From positions 62,001 through 126,000 of the forward strand of contig NZ_JAYGIL010000008.1 of NCBI RefSeq assembly GCF_034931025.1: a stretch of 64,000 bases of DNA, in the 5' to 3' direction. Position 1 is the first letter of the stretch. Every line of letters begins with the position of its first letter. Under the pieces are notes generated by a model, which saw only the letters and a program-made list of their open reading frames with translations, was not told where the DNA came from and did not search any database. Position numbers and translations under genes: made by a program. This document shows, one piece after another, positions 1 to 9,655 of the stretch. This DNA comes from Arcicella gelida (GTDB lineage: Bacteria > Bacteroidota > Bacteroidia > Cytophagales > Spirosomataceae).

Positions 1-1
1 T

Positions 2-637
2 TATCATCCGGATTTATGGGCTATTTCAAAACTACATAGTTATACATTACAGAATGAGCCTTTTCTTCATGTGGACGGGGATGTATATATTTGGAAGATA
101 TTAGATAAAGTTAATAACAAGCCTTTAATTGCTCAAAATGAAGATATTGATTTTAAATATTATACAACCGTTTGGAATGATATTATATTAAATTTTGAAT
201 ATATACCAACGTACATGATGAGTGATTACCAACGGGAACCATCCATCCATTCGTGTAATGCTGGGATTTTTGGAGGTAGTGATGTGAATTTTTTGAAAGA
301 GTTTGCTTTTGAGGCTTTCGAATTTTTAGAAAAAAATAAGGCTCATTACGATAAAGTTAATTTAGGCAGCACTGTTCTCATCTATGAGCAATATTTATTT
401 TCGTGTTTAGCAAGAGCTAAGAATAAAAAAGTTTCTTTTTTATTCGATTCCATGACGTCTTCCTACGATAAAATAACTCAATTTGCTTCTATTCCTAATC
501 GTAGACATTATGTTCATGCAGTAGGAAATGCTAAAAAGAAGTTTGTTGCTTGCGAGAACTTAGCCAATCGACTGTTGTTTGAATATCCAGATTTTTATTA
601 CAATATTTTAGCGTTGATTGAAAAGAATGAAATTTAA
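2..637 (+). CDS. DUF6734-like protein, 5' truncated by window edge
   Basis: The reading frame is already open at base 2, and the GTG at 71 is internal, so this is the C-terminal 211 residues or so of a longer protein. It matches the next gene in order along its whole length: a 'HPDLWA' segment, a Dx D-type acidic motif (HVDGDVYIW) resembling the nucleotide-sugar site of GT-A glycosyltransferases, an 'NAGIFGG' motif and a shared C-terminal 'YYNILALIEK'. The family is, as far as I recognise it, DUF6734, found in Bacteroidota. Its reaction is unknown to me, and a glycosyltransferase-like fold is inferred only from the acidic motif. The gap to the downstream paralogue is 5 bp, so they are co-transcribed. 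Confidence 0.75.
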   Translation, partial: YHPDLWAISKLHSYTLQNEPFLHVDGDVYIWKILDKVNNKPLIAQNEDIDFKYYTTVWNDIILNFEYIPTYMMSDYQREPSIHSCNAGIFGGSDVNFLKEFAFEAFEFLEKNKAHYDKVNLGSTVLIYEQYLFSCLARAKNKKVSFLFDSMTSSYDKITQFASIPNRRHYVHAVGNAKKKFVACENLANRLLFEYPDFYYNILALIEKNEI

Positions 638-642
638 TTCCT

Positions 643-1530
643 ATGAAAATTATACAAAGCTATTGGACTAAACCATTTTATACGAAAGAACTTGATAGCT
701 GGGAAGGACGAAAAATGGGCGGCTGGCGACATCGTAAGTATTATTATATGAGCTGGGCATTAAGCTGTCTATTACTGGATAAATATTTTGGAAATACAGA
801 ATTAATAACCGACGCAAAAGGTAAGAATGTACTTATTGATATTTTAGAACTGCCATATTCGTCTGTTAAGGTAGAATTAGATTGTCTTAATAATTACCAT
901 GAAGATTTGTGGGCATTAGGAAAAATATACAGCTACGGTATACAAAAAGAACCATTTTTGCATTTTGATAGTGACGTTTTCATTTGGAAAAAGTTTGAAT
1001 CTTCAATTTTAGATGCACCTCTTGTAGCTCAAAATATTGAGATAGATTTTGACTATGATAAGATTATCTTATCGGAGATTTTAGAAAATTTTGAATACAT
1101 CCCAGAGCCAATATCAAAGACTTTTCCTCAACAATTAATTTCTTCAAACGCAGGCGTTATAGGCGGCAATGACACTGTTTTTTTTGAAGAATATTCCAAA
1201 TTAGCTTTTACTTTTATCAATAAAAATATCCAACAATTACCTTTTGTCAATATTGGGTTATCAAATATTATATTTGAACAGTATCTGTTTACCTGTTTAT
1301 CTCGGAAAAAAAAAATAGATATTGCTTATCGTTTCCATAATATTGGAAATTTATATCGTAAGTATTTATGTGACTTTCAAGGAGTATCATATAGAACTTC
1401 GTATGTTCATATCATAGGCTCTTATAAGAAAGAAATTGACTCAGAAAACTGGCTCGAATCTCGTTTACTGTTAGAATTTCCTGCCTATTACTATCATATC
1501 TTAGCATTAATTCAAAGTGGAGACTTATAA
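643..1530 (+). CDS. DUF6734-like family protein (tandem paralogue)
   Basis: Complete 295-residue paralogue of the preceding gene. It starts 'MKIIQSYWTKPF', has 'HEDLWALGK' near residue 87, the acidic 'HFDSDVFIW' near residue 107, 'NAGVIGG' near 170 and 'YYHILALIQ' at the C-terminus. There is no signal peptide or membrane segment, so it is cytoplasmic. The DxD-like motif followed by a long alpha/beta region is compatible with a small GT-A-like transferase, but this is inference. It lies between a paralogue and a LanC-like gene, which suggests a role in peptide natural-product modification. No precursor peptide gene is visible downstream. Confidence 0.75.
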   Translation: MKIIQSYWTKPFYTKELDSWEGRKMGGWRHRKYYYMSWALSCLLLDKYFGNTELITDAKGKNVLIDILELPYSSVKVELDCLNNYHEDLWALGKIYSYGIQKEPFLHFDSDVFIWKKFESSILDAPLVAQNIEIDFDYDKIILSEILENFEYIPEPISKTFPQQLISSNAGVIGGNDTVFFEEYSKLAFTFINKNIQQLPFVNIGLSNIIFEQYLFTCLSRKKKIDIAYRFHNIGNLYRKYLCDFQGVSYRTSYVHIIGSYKKEIDSENWLESRLLLEFPAYYYHILALIQSGDL

Positions 1531-1540
1531 TAAAAAAATT

Positions 1541-3388
1541 ATGGAAAGTAACCAAAAATATTGGGAGGTTATTAATCAAACGCTACCTATTTACATAGAG
1601 GAAAACAAATCAAAGATTAATGATACTAATACACAAAATTATATCGATATAACAGATGATATTTTGCTATTACTAGCCATACATAAAAAATACAGGAATG
1701 TTGAAATACAATTAAAAAGCTTATGTGAGAAACTACAACGAATTGAAGCTGAAATACCACATACTTATTGTTTGTTTACCGGTAGGGGAAGAGTAATATA
1801 TACTTATTTAAAAGTTTACGAAGCATTACTGGACAAACAGTATTTGAATTATGCTAACACTTTTATATCGAAATCCAAAGTAATAGATTACGTAACCAAC
1901 TCTCAACGTTCTAACTGTCTTCTCAAGGGTAGAATTGGAGTATTACTAATATTACATTATTTGAATAAGTTCAGTCCAGAATTAGTATTAGAAGATATTA
2001 TTAATTCAACTTTTGATATAGTAATTCAGAATCTAATAGTCGATAAGTTTGGTATAACAAGTTTTTATCCAGACTCTAATAAAAGTTCTCTAACTGGTTT
2101 GGGAAGTGGAAATGCGGGATTAATATGGGTATTTAATCTTTTATCATCAAAGAAGTACCTTACGTCAGAAGAGAAAATAATAAAGTCTTTATTAGCTTCA
2201 TTGGAAGGACAATGGAACAAAAAAAGGCTTTGTTGGAATGATAATTTGTTGAAAATATCTACAACAAAAGAACATTTCAACTTAATCGAACACTTTAATT
2301 CAGACGATATTTATTTTTTTAAACAGCCTCAGGTAAATACAAATTTTTGGGAAGGTTCTTTAGGCATTTGTATTTCACTTGCTAATTATATCTTGAGTTC
2401 AGATGTTCAAAATCAGGAATTGGTACATAAAATAGAGCTATGCTTGACAAAGATTGAAAGTAAAGAAAGTGATACTTATAATATAAATAACATTAAGGAA
2501 TTATGTTATTTATATTGTAAGCTCTACAAAATAACTGGGAATGTAAAATATGAACTAAAAATTATAAGTTTGTTAGATACAACAGGCTTAACCATTCCTT
2601 TAAAATTATCTTTGTTACTATGCCTCACGAATGACTATGATGTCGATATATTAGATGTACTACCCAACATTAACTTAACAGATTGTCTGCCTGAAAACCT
2701 TGAACATCGTATTCAAAAATCTTTAGTTATGCGATACTATCCGCAAACTATGTTCATTTTGGAATATCTTGAAAGAAACTATTTTGATTCTAGTCTGATG
2801 CAGAATAGTATATTTTACAATCAAGCCTTTTTCCAAACCTTTGAAAACATATTAAAAAATTGTAGTTTTTTTAAAACGCATCAAAATCGAAAAGTACTTA
2901 AAAATTCTTTAAAATTTGAACAATTTAATAGGAAATGTATTGCCAAACATACGAATAAGATTTTCTTAAAGATAGAAGAGATTGTTCAATTTTCGTTGGC
3001 AAACCATATACTTAATTTAAAAGAATCAGATTTGCTTGCAAAGCAGTTTATGATTGCTGATAATGTTTATTTGTTCGAGTCTAAATGGGAGTGGTGGAAG
3101 ATGGATAGAAAGCCTTTAAGTGAAAGCCTTTTAATACCTCCTTCTAATTATTATGGAGCAATAAAAGTAAAACCTAATCATGAGCAAAAAACAGTTTTAG
3201 GACTTTCAGAAAATCAATTGATTTTTTTAGAATCATTTTATGAAAGAACGTCAATCAAAGATGCAAAAGAAACGTTTCTAAATAATTTTGAAATTCAAAC
3301 TGAAATTGAACAAAATAAGCTTTTAACTTTTATGGATGAAACTCTTGAACAATTTATTTTCAATGGACTTATTCAACTAGAAAAATAA
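1541..3388 (+). CDS. LanC-like protein without canonical zinc ligands
   Basis: About 615 residues from the ATG at 1541. A GTG at 1517 would overlap the upstream stop and adds nothing recognisable. Four regularly spaced glycine motifs (FTGRGRVIY, LKGRIGVLL, GSGNAGLIW, WEGSLGICI) resemble the inner-helix GxxG repeats of LanC-type alpha/alpha toroids. LanC cyclases bind zinc through two Cys and one His (CHG motif); I see no such triad, so cyclase activity is doubtful. The last 70 residues form a helical, winged-helix-like end. No signal peptide is seen. It is the last gene of the cluster, downstream of the two DUF6734-like genes. The function could be recognition or scaffolding; the LanC assignment is moderate. 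Confidence 0.6.
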   Translation: MESNQKYWEVINQTLPIYIEENKSKINDTNTQNYIDITDDILLLLAIHKKYRNVEIQLKSLCEKLQRIEAEIPHTYCLFTGRGRVIYTYLKVYEALLDKQYLNYANTFISKSKVIDYVTNSQRSNCLLKGRIGVLLILHYLNKFSPELVLEDIINSTFDIVIQNLIVDKFGITSFYPDSNKSSLTGLGSGNAGLIWVFNLLSSKKYLTSEEKIIKSLLASLEGQWNKKRLCWNDNLLKISTTKEHFNLIEHFNSDDIYFFKQPQVNTNFWEGSLGICISLANYILSSDVQNQELVHKIELCLTKIESKESDTYNINNIKELCYLYCKLYKITGNVKYELKIISLLDTTGLTIPLKLSLLLCLTNDYDVDILDVLPNINLTDCLPENLEHRIQKSLVMRYYPQTMFILEYLERNYFDSSLMQNSIFYNQAFFQTFENILKNCSFFKTHQNRKVLKNSLKFEQFNRKCIAKHTNKIFLKIEEIVQFSLANHILNLKESDLLAKQFMIADNVYLFESKWEWWKMDRKPLSESLLIPPSNYYGAIKVKPNHEQKTVLGLSENQLIFLESFYERTSIKDAKETFLNNFEIQTEIEQNKLLTFMDETLEQFIFNGLIQLEK

Positions 3389-3539
3389 AACTTTAAGACA
3401 GATTCAATACTGCCAAATAAAAAGAATGGGATAGAGCCATTTTTGGCGAGACACTTTGATACATTATAACCTGTCATAGGAATCTTTTATTTAACATAAT
3501 ATCAATTATAAAATAAAACATATACTATTGGAAAAGTAT

Positions 3540-3707
3540 TCATTTTTCAAAATTTGAGGTCATAATACCTATCTTTGTCAGTCCATGAAGGACGTGCATA
3601 ATCCAATAGTCTTTTTCAATCAATGCTGCTTGAATGCCTTTTTCCTCTTCAAGAGTATTCAGCAAGTCAACAAAGTTTCGGTGATGGTGCAAATATTTAG
3701 ATGCCAT
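3540..3707 (-). pseudogene. AbiEii-like toxin, N-terminal remnant
   Basis: A 55-codon frame from ATG at 3707 to TGA at 3540. It encodes the segment 'LIEKDYWIMHVLHGL' preceded by 'FVDLLNTLEEEKGI', typical of the start of AbiEii/AbiGii nucleotidyltransferase toxins. The family is normally 200-300 residues, so the catalytic region is missing. Its start overlaps the end of the AbiEi-like remnant, the usual type IV toxin-antitoxin arrangement. The product would be inactive. Confidence 0.6.
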
Positions 3708-4258
3708 AAACTGTATTGAACTCTGCTGATAAAAGTTTTCCTAAAAGTTTTTTTGTTCTAACACTACCATAATTTTTAGTAGCTTGTACTAATTTTTTTA
3801 CATCAAAGAATTGTTTCTTTGAATAAACCTTTTCCAAAACTTGTTCCTTGTCTTCTGCTAAATTTTCTAAATTATTAACAAGGTCAACAAGCAAAAATTC
3901 CTTTGTTACTTTCTTTGAAAAATGAGGCTTTATACAAAAAGAAAAGGTTCTTTTGCCAAGCATAAACTCCCCATGACGCTTATGATTATACACAACACGC
4001 TTATTATAGAGTTGGGTAGTACCAACGCCTAAAGTATTATAATTATAGAGGTTAGGGACATCACTAAAAAACGGTCATCTTTCAGAAACTGATGTACTAA
4101 GATTTCTTCGTCTGGTGGCGTTTGCCCAAAACTGTTTTCTTTTGGCAGTAATAAAGTCCCTGTGACAGCTTTTGAAGCACATTACTTTTTACAAGTGCAT
4201 GGATATGACGATCAACAGATTTAGACCATTGTGCTAAATCTGCTCTGCGATAAACCTC
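3697..4258 (-). pseudogene. AbiEi-family antitoxin-like pseudogene (frameshifted)
   Basis: Joining three minus-strand frames gives one continuous protein. It begins 'EVYRRADLAQWSKSVDRHI' (winged-helix region, near 4250), passes through 'GQTPPDEEILVHQFLKDDRF' and 'YNTLGVGTTQLYNKRVVYN', and ends in the open frame 3697-3993, which carries 'YNHKRHGEFMLGKRTFSF' and 'EFLLVDLVNNL'. These match the AbiEi/DUF6088-type antitoxins that accompany AbiEii toxins. At least two frameshifts separate the parts. The frame at 3697-3993 alone (98 residues) is therefore the C-terminal piece of a dead gene, not a small intact gene. Confidence 0.6.
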
Positions 4259-4288
4259 TTAAACCAGACCTATACAATAATGTTCTGG

Positions 4289-7200
4289 TTACTCCAATAC
4301 GATTTTAGTAGTACCTGTATGTTCTTTTTGTTGAAATTTTAAATAATATGTTCCCGGTTTTAGTCCATCTACTAGAATTGTGGTCTGTTTAATAAAAGTG
4401 TTTGACAGTACTTCTCTTCCTAAAGCATCATAAAGAAAAAATGTTGTGTATCCTTCCATGTCTGTTTGGACTTGAATTATACCATTGGCTGGATTAGGAA
4501 AAACCTTAAATTCTTTGTTGGGTTCACTCTGATTACTTAAAATAAGCTCTACTTTCAATTCAATTTGAGATTTTGTAATACAACCATTTTTGTCTGTAAC
4601 GCCAACTTTATAAATGCCTCCATCCTCAATTTTAACACTCTTTAGTATTGGGTTTTGTTCATTAGATATATAATTGTTTGGTCCATCCCAACGATAGGAA
4701 TTCCCACCAGTAGCAGATAATTGAACATCTGTGCCAGTATAGATAATTCCTCCTGTGGTATTTGAAGAAAGTGAAGTTTTTACATTAGGATTAGGGTTAA
4801 TTATTACATCAACAAATGACGTATTTTTACATTCATTATCTCCTGTAACCTCTACAGTATATGCTCCAGCATTAGCAGAAGCTACATTTGTAATATTAGG
4901 ATTCTGTAATGTTGAATTAAAATTATTGGGGCCTTTCCAAATATATTTTCCACCACCTGTCGCATTTAAGGTAATTTCTGTGCCCATGCAAGCTGAAATA
5001 TTCTTGGTAACACTAGTAGGTAATTTTAAGATAGTTATTTCAACAGAATCTTTGGATGTTATTTTGGGCGAAGAACTTTCTATCTTTAAATAGTATTTTC
5101 CTTCGGGCAGAGATTTAGAGAATGAAAAAAGAAAGTCTTTGTCTTCATTCACTTTAGTAAAGGATATAGACGTATTAACTTTATCTGCTGATAAATATAC
5201 TTTAAACTGATTGTCACTATCAAACTGACCAGCTATTTGGGGACTTACTTTTATGCTATCACCCTGACAAACTTGTTTTTTATTGACATTTCCAATTGTT
5301 AGAACAGGTAAAACTGTTACTTTCAAATCCATTTCTTTACTTAAGCAACCATCATCATAGCATTGGGCTGTATAAGTGGTATTGATTGTTGGGGAGATAT
5401 TTAATACATTAGTTGATAGTTTTAATTGGTCTTTAACACTTTCATTGGCATTTTGCCAGTTCCAAATTACATTTTTACAGCCTTTGGCTACCAGTAAGTT
5501 ATTCTCTCCAAACTCCATTGTTATTTTCTCAGCAGACAAGTCTGGTTTAATAGCTGTTGTTTCACAAGGGTTAAAACGAAGTAATCCGAAAACATTGCTA
5601 AACCATATTTTTCCAAAATTATCAATATACATTTTTTCCGCTAAACTAGAATTCGCTAAGGGGGGAAACTCCCCTAAATTTTTCCAATTTACATGGTCAT
5701 ATTTTAGTATTCTTACATTATCAACCAAATAAATATTATCATTTTGATCAATCCCAAGTTTATTTGGATTTGAAATCAATGAATTATTATTGTCAAACAC
5801 TTTCCAAGTAGTACCATCAAACTTTATTAACAATTTGATACCATTATTAGATACAATAGCCCATAAATTACCTTTAGAATCTAATTTTGATTCTTCAATA
5901 TAATTTCCCAATATGGGTATATTCTCTTTGTTAAAGACCGTATAAGTCTTATTATTTAAATCATAACGCCAAAGTTCCCATGTTTCCTTTATTGAATCAT
6001 ATACTTCATACCAAGCATAATCACTGTTCCAATCCAAGCGTGAAAAGGCCTTATCACTAATATTAAGTTTTAATATTGTTGTGATTTTGCTATCAATGAT
6101 GCGGGATAATGTGTAGTTGCCTCCTGCATAACCAAAAATCAAATTACTTTTGATGTCAGCAGACATTAGGTAAGTATCTTCTGGATTACTAATGTCTAAT
6201 TCTGTGATTTTTTTACCTGTTTGTTGATCCATTTGAATTAAAGAATAGGCGGTTTGGGCAAAAGCTCCATCATAATCGTTAATTTTACTGATAATATTCA
6301 TAACCCAAAGAGAATTATCGGAATTGACAGTACTTAACCCCAATATTCTGTTTCCGATAGAACCATTCGTGCTGTTTCTATCTAAAATATTGGTTGTTAA
6401 ACTATCAGTACTAATCCGAACTAAGCCTCGACTATTCTTAATATAGATACTGTTAGTTCCAATAGTAAATGAACTGACATCACGTGCAAACGTTGAGATT
6501 TTATCGTTATTAAAGAAAGACCATTGATTCGAAATTTTAGTATTACCTGTTCTAAACTGTCGGTCGTATTGAAATAAAACGCCTATTGGCACATTTCTCG
6601 AATATTCATATCCGTCTCCTTGTTTGTATATCTCTTCAACTCTTACAAAATAATCAGTATTAGGTGATAAATTTTCTGCCATATATACATAGCTATTGCT
6701 CGGATGTTGAGTGGGTGGGAAGCTTTTAGTTTGAACCACATCTGAAAAATCTTCTTTTAGTGAAATAGTAAACCTTATTGTAGCTCCAGCAATGTTATAG
6801 TTTCCGAAATATCCAATAGGAAAGGTTGAAGGAAGATTTACGCCATTATTTGGTAGGCTAATTACCTCTGCTCCAGATTCTCGAAGCCACATTATATTCA
6901 TTTCTGACCAAGCACTTTTAGTAGTTTCTCCAACAGCCCTTACTCGCCATAAAAGTGCTTCATAATAGGTCGTTTTAAAGGTAAACTCATTCGTGGTTAC
7001 AGTTTGTTTTTGTATAGGATTTTTAAAGAATTGGTCATAGTATGAAGTAACTTCTACTTCATAAGCTTTTGCAAAAGGAACAGTAGAAAATCTCAGGGTA
7101 AGCATATCATTTCGGACTAAATTAGCAGCCTTATGTAAAGGGAATGTCAAAGCCGGTGGTAACAAAGTAGCATCAGGAATAAACAATGTATTGACATTAG

Positions 7201-8263
7201 ACCAGGCTGATTCTCCAAAACGATTTATGGCTTTCACTCTCATAAAATATTGTTGATTACTCTTGAATGCCTTAAAATTATAAGCATTAATAGAAGAAGA
7301 ATCAGACCACAGTTTGGTACTAAAGTCAGCCATTTGAGAAATCTCAACCTGATACTTTTCTGCGGATGGTATTGACTCCCACGTAAATATCGTATTATTA
7401 TCAAAAGTAGATAATGATGGTAAAACAGGTACAGTAGGAATAGTATTGATTCTTTGGAAGTTTAAAGCCGCATGGTTTTGCATAACTACTTGACAAAGAG
7501 GATGAAATGTTGGAATATAAATACTACAATAACTCATAATACTCCCTCTGATGGCTTCAATTGCATCTTGATAGCAATCTGATTCCGCAGGAACACAATA
7601 ATCTATTACTCCACCCGGCCATGAACAGTTTTGGGTATGTGGAGAACCAAAGTTATGTCCTAATTCATGTGCAGCCACTATGATTCCCTTAGAGTTTCCG
7701 TCGTCACCCAACGGAACTACACTTTCTCTACCACCAAGAAAAGCTATACCTCCAGCCCCTGTAAATCCTTTACTAACCATATACATTACCTTATCGTAAC
7801 GAGAACTTAATGACTTTAGTGAACCATTGTTTCCCCATGTATTATCAACGATATCAAGCATAGTAAAAATATTATTAACGCCTCTGTAAGGGTCTTGAGT
7901 AGCATCTTTCCAAATATGAATATAGGTAACAACTAATTGGGTGTTGATTTCTTTTTCATAGATTTTAGAAATTCGCTCAATTTGTTTATAAACTTCATAT
8001 TTAATAAAAGTTGTATCTCTATTAAATTGCTCATAAGTGTCAGAGTCAATTTCTATTGCCATCCTACAAACATATAATTCTTTTGTAGCAACACGAGCGG
8101 AAGCACGTTGTTTTAACCAAATAGGTGCCATCTTCATCTGCTCAAGAATTTCTTTAGATAACACAGCATCATTGACTCCACATGAAAACGATTGATGTTG
8201 GTCTTGAGCAAAAGAAAAAAAGGTGTTGATGTAAAGAAGTAAGAGTAGTAAAACTTTTTTCAT
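4289..8263 (-). CDS. Secreted reprolysin-like metalloprotease, T9SS substrate
   Basis: 1324 residues with a signal peptide (MKKVLLLLLLYINTFFSFAQ). The catalytic domain covers roughly residues 55-270, with the zinc site HELGHNFGSPH near residue 197 and a downstream methionine turn (SIMSYC), as in M12B/reprolysin-like metzincins. The acidic glutamate is present, so it should be active. Fibronectin type III-like repeats follow (about 275-560), then a beta-propeller-like region (about 580-900) and Ig/PKD-like repeats. The last 70 residues ('VFPNPANG...', 'YDALGREVL', 'GLKPGTYYLKF') form a type IX secretion C-terminal sorting domain. The protein is predicted to be exported and then anchored or released at the cell surface. 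It is monocistronic; its 5' end is duplicated at 24.2 kb. Confidence 0.9.
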   Translation of the reverse strand: MKKVLLLLLLYINTFFSFAQDQHQSFSCGVNDAVLSKEILEQMKMAPIWLKQRASARVATKELYVCRMAIEIDSDTYEQFNRDTTFIKYEVYKQIERISKIYEKEINTQLVVTYIHIWKDATQDPYRGVNNIFTMLDIVDNTWGNNGSLKSLSSRYDKVMYMVSKGFTGAGGIAFLGGRESVVPLGDDGNSKGIIVAAHELGHNFGSPHTQNCSWPGGVIDYCVPAESDCYQDAIEAIRGSIMSYCSIYIPTFHPLCQVVMQNHAALNFQRINTIPTVPVLPSLSTFDNNTIFTWESIPSAEKYQVEISQMADFSTKLWSDSSSINAYNFKAFKSNQQYFMRVKAINRFGESAWSNVNTLFIPDATLLPPALTFPLHKAANLVRNDMLTLRFSTVPFAKAYEVEVTSYYDQFFKNPIQKQTVTTNEFTFKTTYYEALLWRVRAVGETTKSAWSEMNIMWLRESGAEVISLPNNGVNLPSTFPIGYFGNYNIAGATIRFTISLKEDFSDVVQTKSFPPTQHPSNSYVYMAENLSPNTDYFVRVEEIYKQGDGYEYSRNVPIGVLFQYDRQFRTGNTKISNQWSFFNNDKISTFARDVSSFTIGTNSIYIKNSRGLVRISTDSLTTNILDRNSTNGSIGNRILGLSTVNSDNSLWVMNIISKINDYDGAFAQTAYSLIQMDQQTGKKITELDISNPEDTYLMSADIKSNLIFGYAGGNYTLSRIIDSKITTILKLNISDKAFSRLDWNSDYAWYEVYDSIKETWELWRYDLNNKTYTVFNKENIPILGNYIEESKLDSKGNLWAIVSNNGIKLLIKFDGTTWKVFDNNNSLISNPNKLGIDQNDNIYLVDNVRILKYDHVNWKNLGEFPPLANSSLAEKMYIDNFGKIWFSNVFGLLRFNPCETTAIKPDLSAEKITMEFGENNLLVAKGCKNVIWNWQNANESVKDQLKLSTNVLNISPTINTTYTAQCYDDGCLSKEMDLKVTVLPVLTIGNVNKKQVCQGDSIKVSPQIAGQFDSDNQFKVYLSADKVNTSISFTKVNEDKDFLFSFSKSLPEGKYYLKIESSSPKITSKDSVEITILKLPTSVTKNISACMGTEITLNATGGGKYIWKGPNNFNSTLQNPNITNVASANAGAYTVEVTGDNECKNTSFVDVIINPNPNVKTSLSSNTTGGIIYTGTDVQLSATGGNSYRWDGPNNYISNEQNPILKSVKIEDGGIYKVGVTDKNGCITKSQIELKVELILSNQSEPNKEFKVFPNPANGIIQVQTDMEGYTTFFLYDALGREVLSNTFIKQTTILVDGLKPGTYYLKFQQKEHTGTTKIVLE

Positions 8264-8266
8264 TTC
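8187..8266. repeat. Left copy of direct duplication flanking the CRISPR-Cas locus
   Basis: This stretch covers the first codons and immediate upstream bases of the metalloprotease gene. Nearly the same sequence, in the same orientation, recurs at 24154-24233 directly after the last CRISPR repeat. Differences are a few single-base deletions and one substitution. Both copies begin at a shared AACGATTGATG. Confidence 0.85.
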
Positions 8267-8401
8267 TTTTAAAGTGTTATAGTAAATCAGTTAATATGGT
8301 TTTTTAAAAGTACCTTTTTTATTTTATTACCCGAATAAAATAAATCAAATACTTTTATCAGAACTTATTGGATAGTAAAATCATCTTAAAAATGGATAGT
8401 C

Positions 8402-8563
8402 CTAAAAGCCTGTATTACCTTTGAAAATAGTTGGTATTTTTTCATAAAATAGTGCTGCATCTTCGGCTGAACGTCCTCCTACGTGAAAAGCTATAATTTG
8501 CCTATTGATAGGGTTAAGAGCAAGCCACAACCACCGTTGATTGCTCTTCTTCCCGACAAAACT
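8402..8563 (-). mobile_element. IS1-family transposase remnant
   Basis: A minus-strand frame encodes 'SFVGKKSNQRWLWLALN', then 'RQIIAFHVGGRS' and 'LFYEKIP', ending in a TAG. This matches the DDE-domain part of IS1-type InsB transposases. The codon before SFVG is a stop, and the N-terminal half cannot be followed, so it is a dead fragment. It lies between the protease gene and cas6. Bases 8567-8782 contain no other gene that I can support. Confidence 0.65.
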
Positions 8564-8782
8564 CTATAGCTGGAGCCGCCAGGTCAGCCATAAAACTCCA
8601 CCCTCACACATTGAGCTGGCACTTATCAAGATTACCGCTAACTTCTTTATTAAAATAGGTAAAATTGGACAAAAAATGACATCTGCAAAAAACAAAATAT
8701 TTTTTCTTGGATTGTCCAGATTATTTACCAAATTGATGATGATTTTTTAATAGCCCTATAAATAATAATACCTAAATACACA

Positions 8783-9607
8783 ATGAGATTCAAATTACAT
8801 CTAAAACCTGTGCAAGACAGACAAAAATTACTCTTCAACTACCAATATCCGCTTCAAGCATGGTTGTATAAATTAATATATCAAGCAGACGAGAGCTATG
8901 CCTCTTTCTTACACAACAAAGGTTATTCCGTGCCTGATAGTTTTAAAACCTTCAAACATTTTACTTTTTCTTCTTTACAAGTCGCTAAAGCCAAAGCTGT
9001 GCGAAAAGGCGATACGTATATACTATTAAGTTCGGAGAATAGTTTCCTGATTGTTTCTTTCTACATCGACAAAGCCGCAGAGGGTTTTATCATGGGATTG
9101 TTCCAAAATCAGCAACTAAGTATTTTTAACCGAGAACTACGAGCAGATTTTGTGGTGGAGCGAGTAGAAACCTTGCCAAATCCTTTTGAGGAAATACCAG
9201 ATGGAAGTATTGTTACGCAGTCTTTCAAAACGATTTCGCCCATGGTGGTTGCTCGAAAAGAAGAAGGATTAGACCAATACCTAAGCCCAAGCGACGAGCA
9301 ATTTGCTGATTTCTTTGCACTTAACTTAATTGACCGACACCGTACTATCGATGGCAACGCAGGAATGAAAGTTGATGCCACTTTTGCCAAAAATATTGTA
9401 AAATTTAAACCTCTCTCAGATTCAGACAAGATAAAGAAACGAGGCTTTACGGTAAAAGAAGGCAAACTCCGTGATGAGACAAAAGTAATTGGCTATTATG
9501 ACTTTAGCTTTGAAGTAACCGCTCCAGTTTCTTTATTGAAAGTTGGCTATTTTGGCGGTTTTGGTAAAGAGAGTAGTATGGGCTGTGGTTGTGTTGAAAT
9601 AAATTAA
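8783..9607 (+). CDS. cas6: CRISPR-associated endoribonuclease Cas6
   Basis: 274 residues. Cas6 cuts the pre-crRNA within each repeat to release guide RNAs. The N-terminal 'MRFKLHLKP' strand and the C-terminal glycine-rich loop (GYFGGFGKESSMGCGCVEIN, residues 255-274) are the hallmark of the RAMP-fold Cas6 family, and the length is typical. The active-site His cannot be placed with certainty. It is the first cas gene but is separated from cas8b by about 1.3 kb carrying a structured element and a DUF3800 gene on the other strand. It therefore probably has its own promoter and is not simply the first gene of the cas8b operon. Confidence 0.9.
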   Translation: MRFKLHLKPVQDRQKLLFNYQYPLQAWLYKLIYQADESYASFLHNKGYSVPDSFKTFKHFTFSSLQVAKAKAVRKGDTYILLSSENSFLIVSFYIDKAAEGFIMGLFQNQQLSIFNRELRADFVVERVETLPNPFEEIPDGSIVTQSFKTISPMVVARKEEGLDQYLSPSDEQFADFFALNLIDRHRTIDGNAGMKVDATFAKNIVKFKPLSDSDKIKKRGFTVKEGKLRDETKVIGYYDFSFEVTAPVSLLKVGYFGGFGKESSMGCGCVEIN

Positions 9608-9655
9608 AGATAATTGGAATTGGAAATAAACGATTAAAAAGGTATTTTTGTAAAG

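Noticed and set aside
3412..3447. Possible terminator after the LanC-like gene (GCCAAA with TTTGGC)
   Set aside because: Only a 6-bp stem around a long loop and no T-run; too weak to list.
4755..5732. Plus-strand frames of about 115 residues inside the metalloprotease gene
   Set aside because: They are shadows of the long minus-strand gene with no start signals or known motifs.
8541..8750. Plus-strand 69-residue frame upstream of cas6
   Set aside because: It overlaps the antisense IS1-transposase remnant and has no recognisable protein features.
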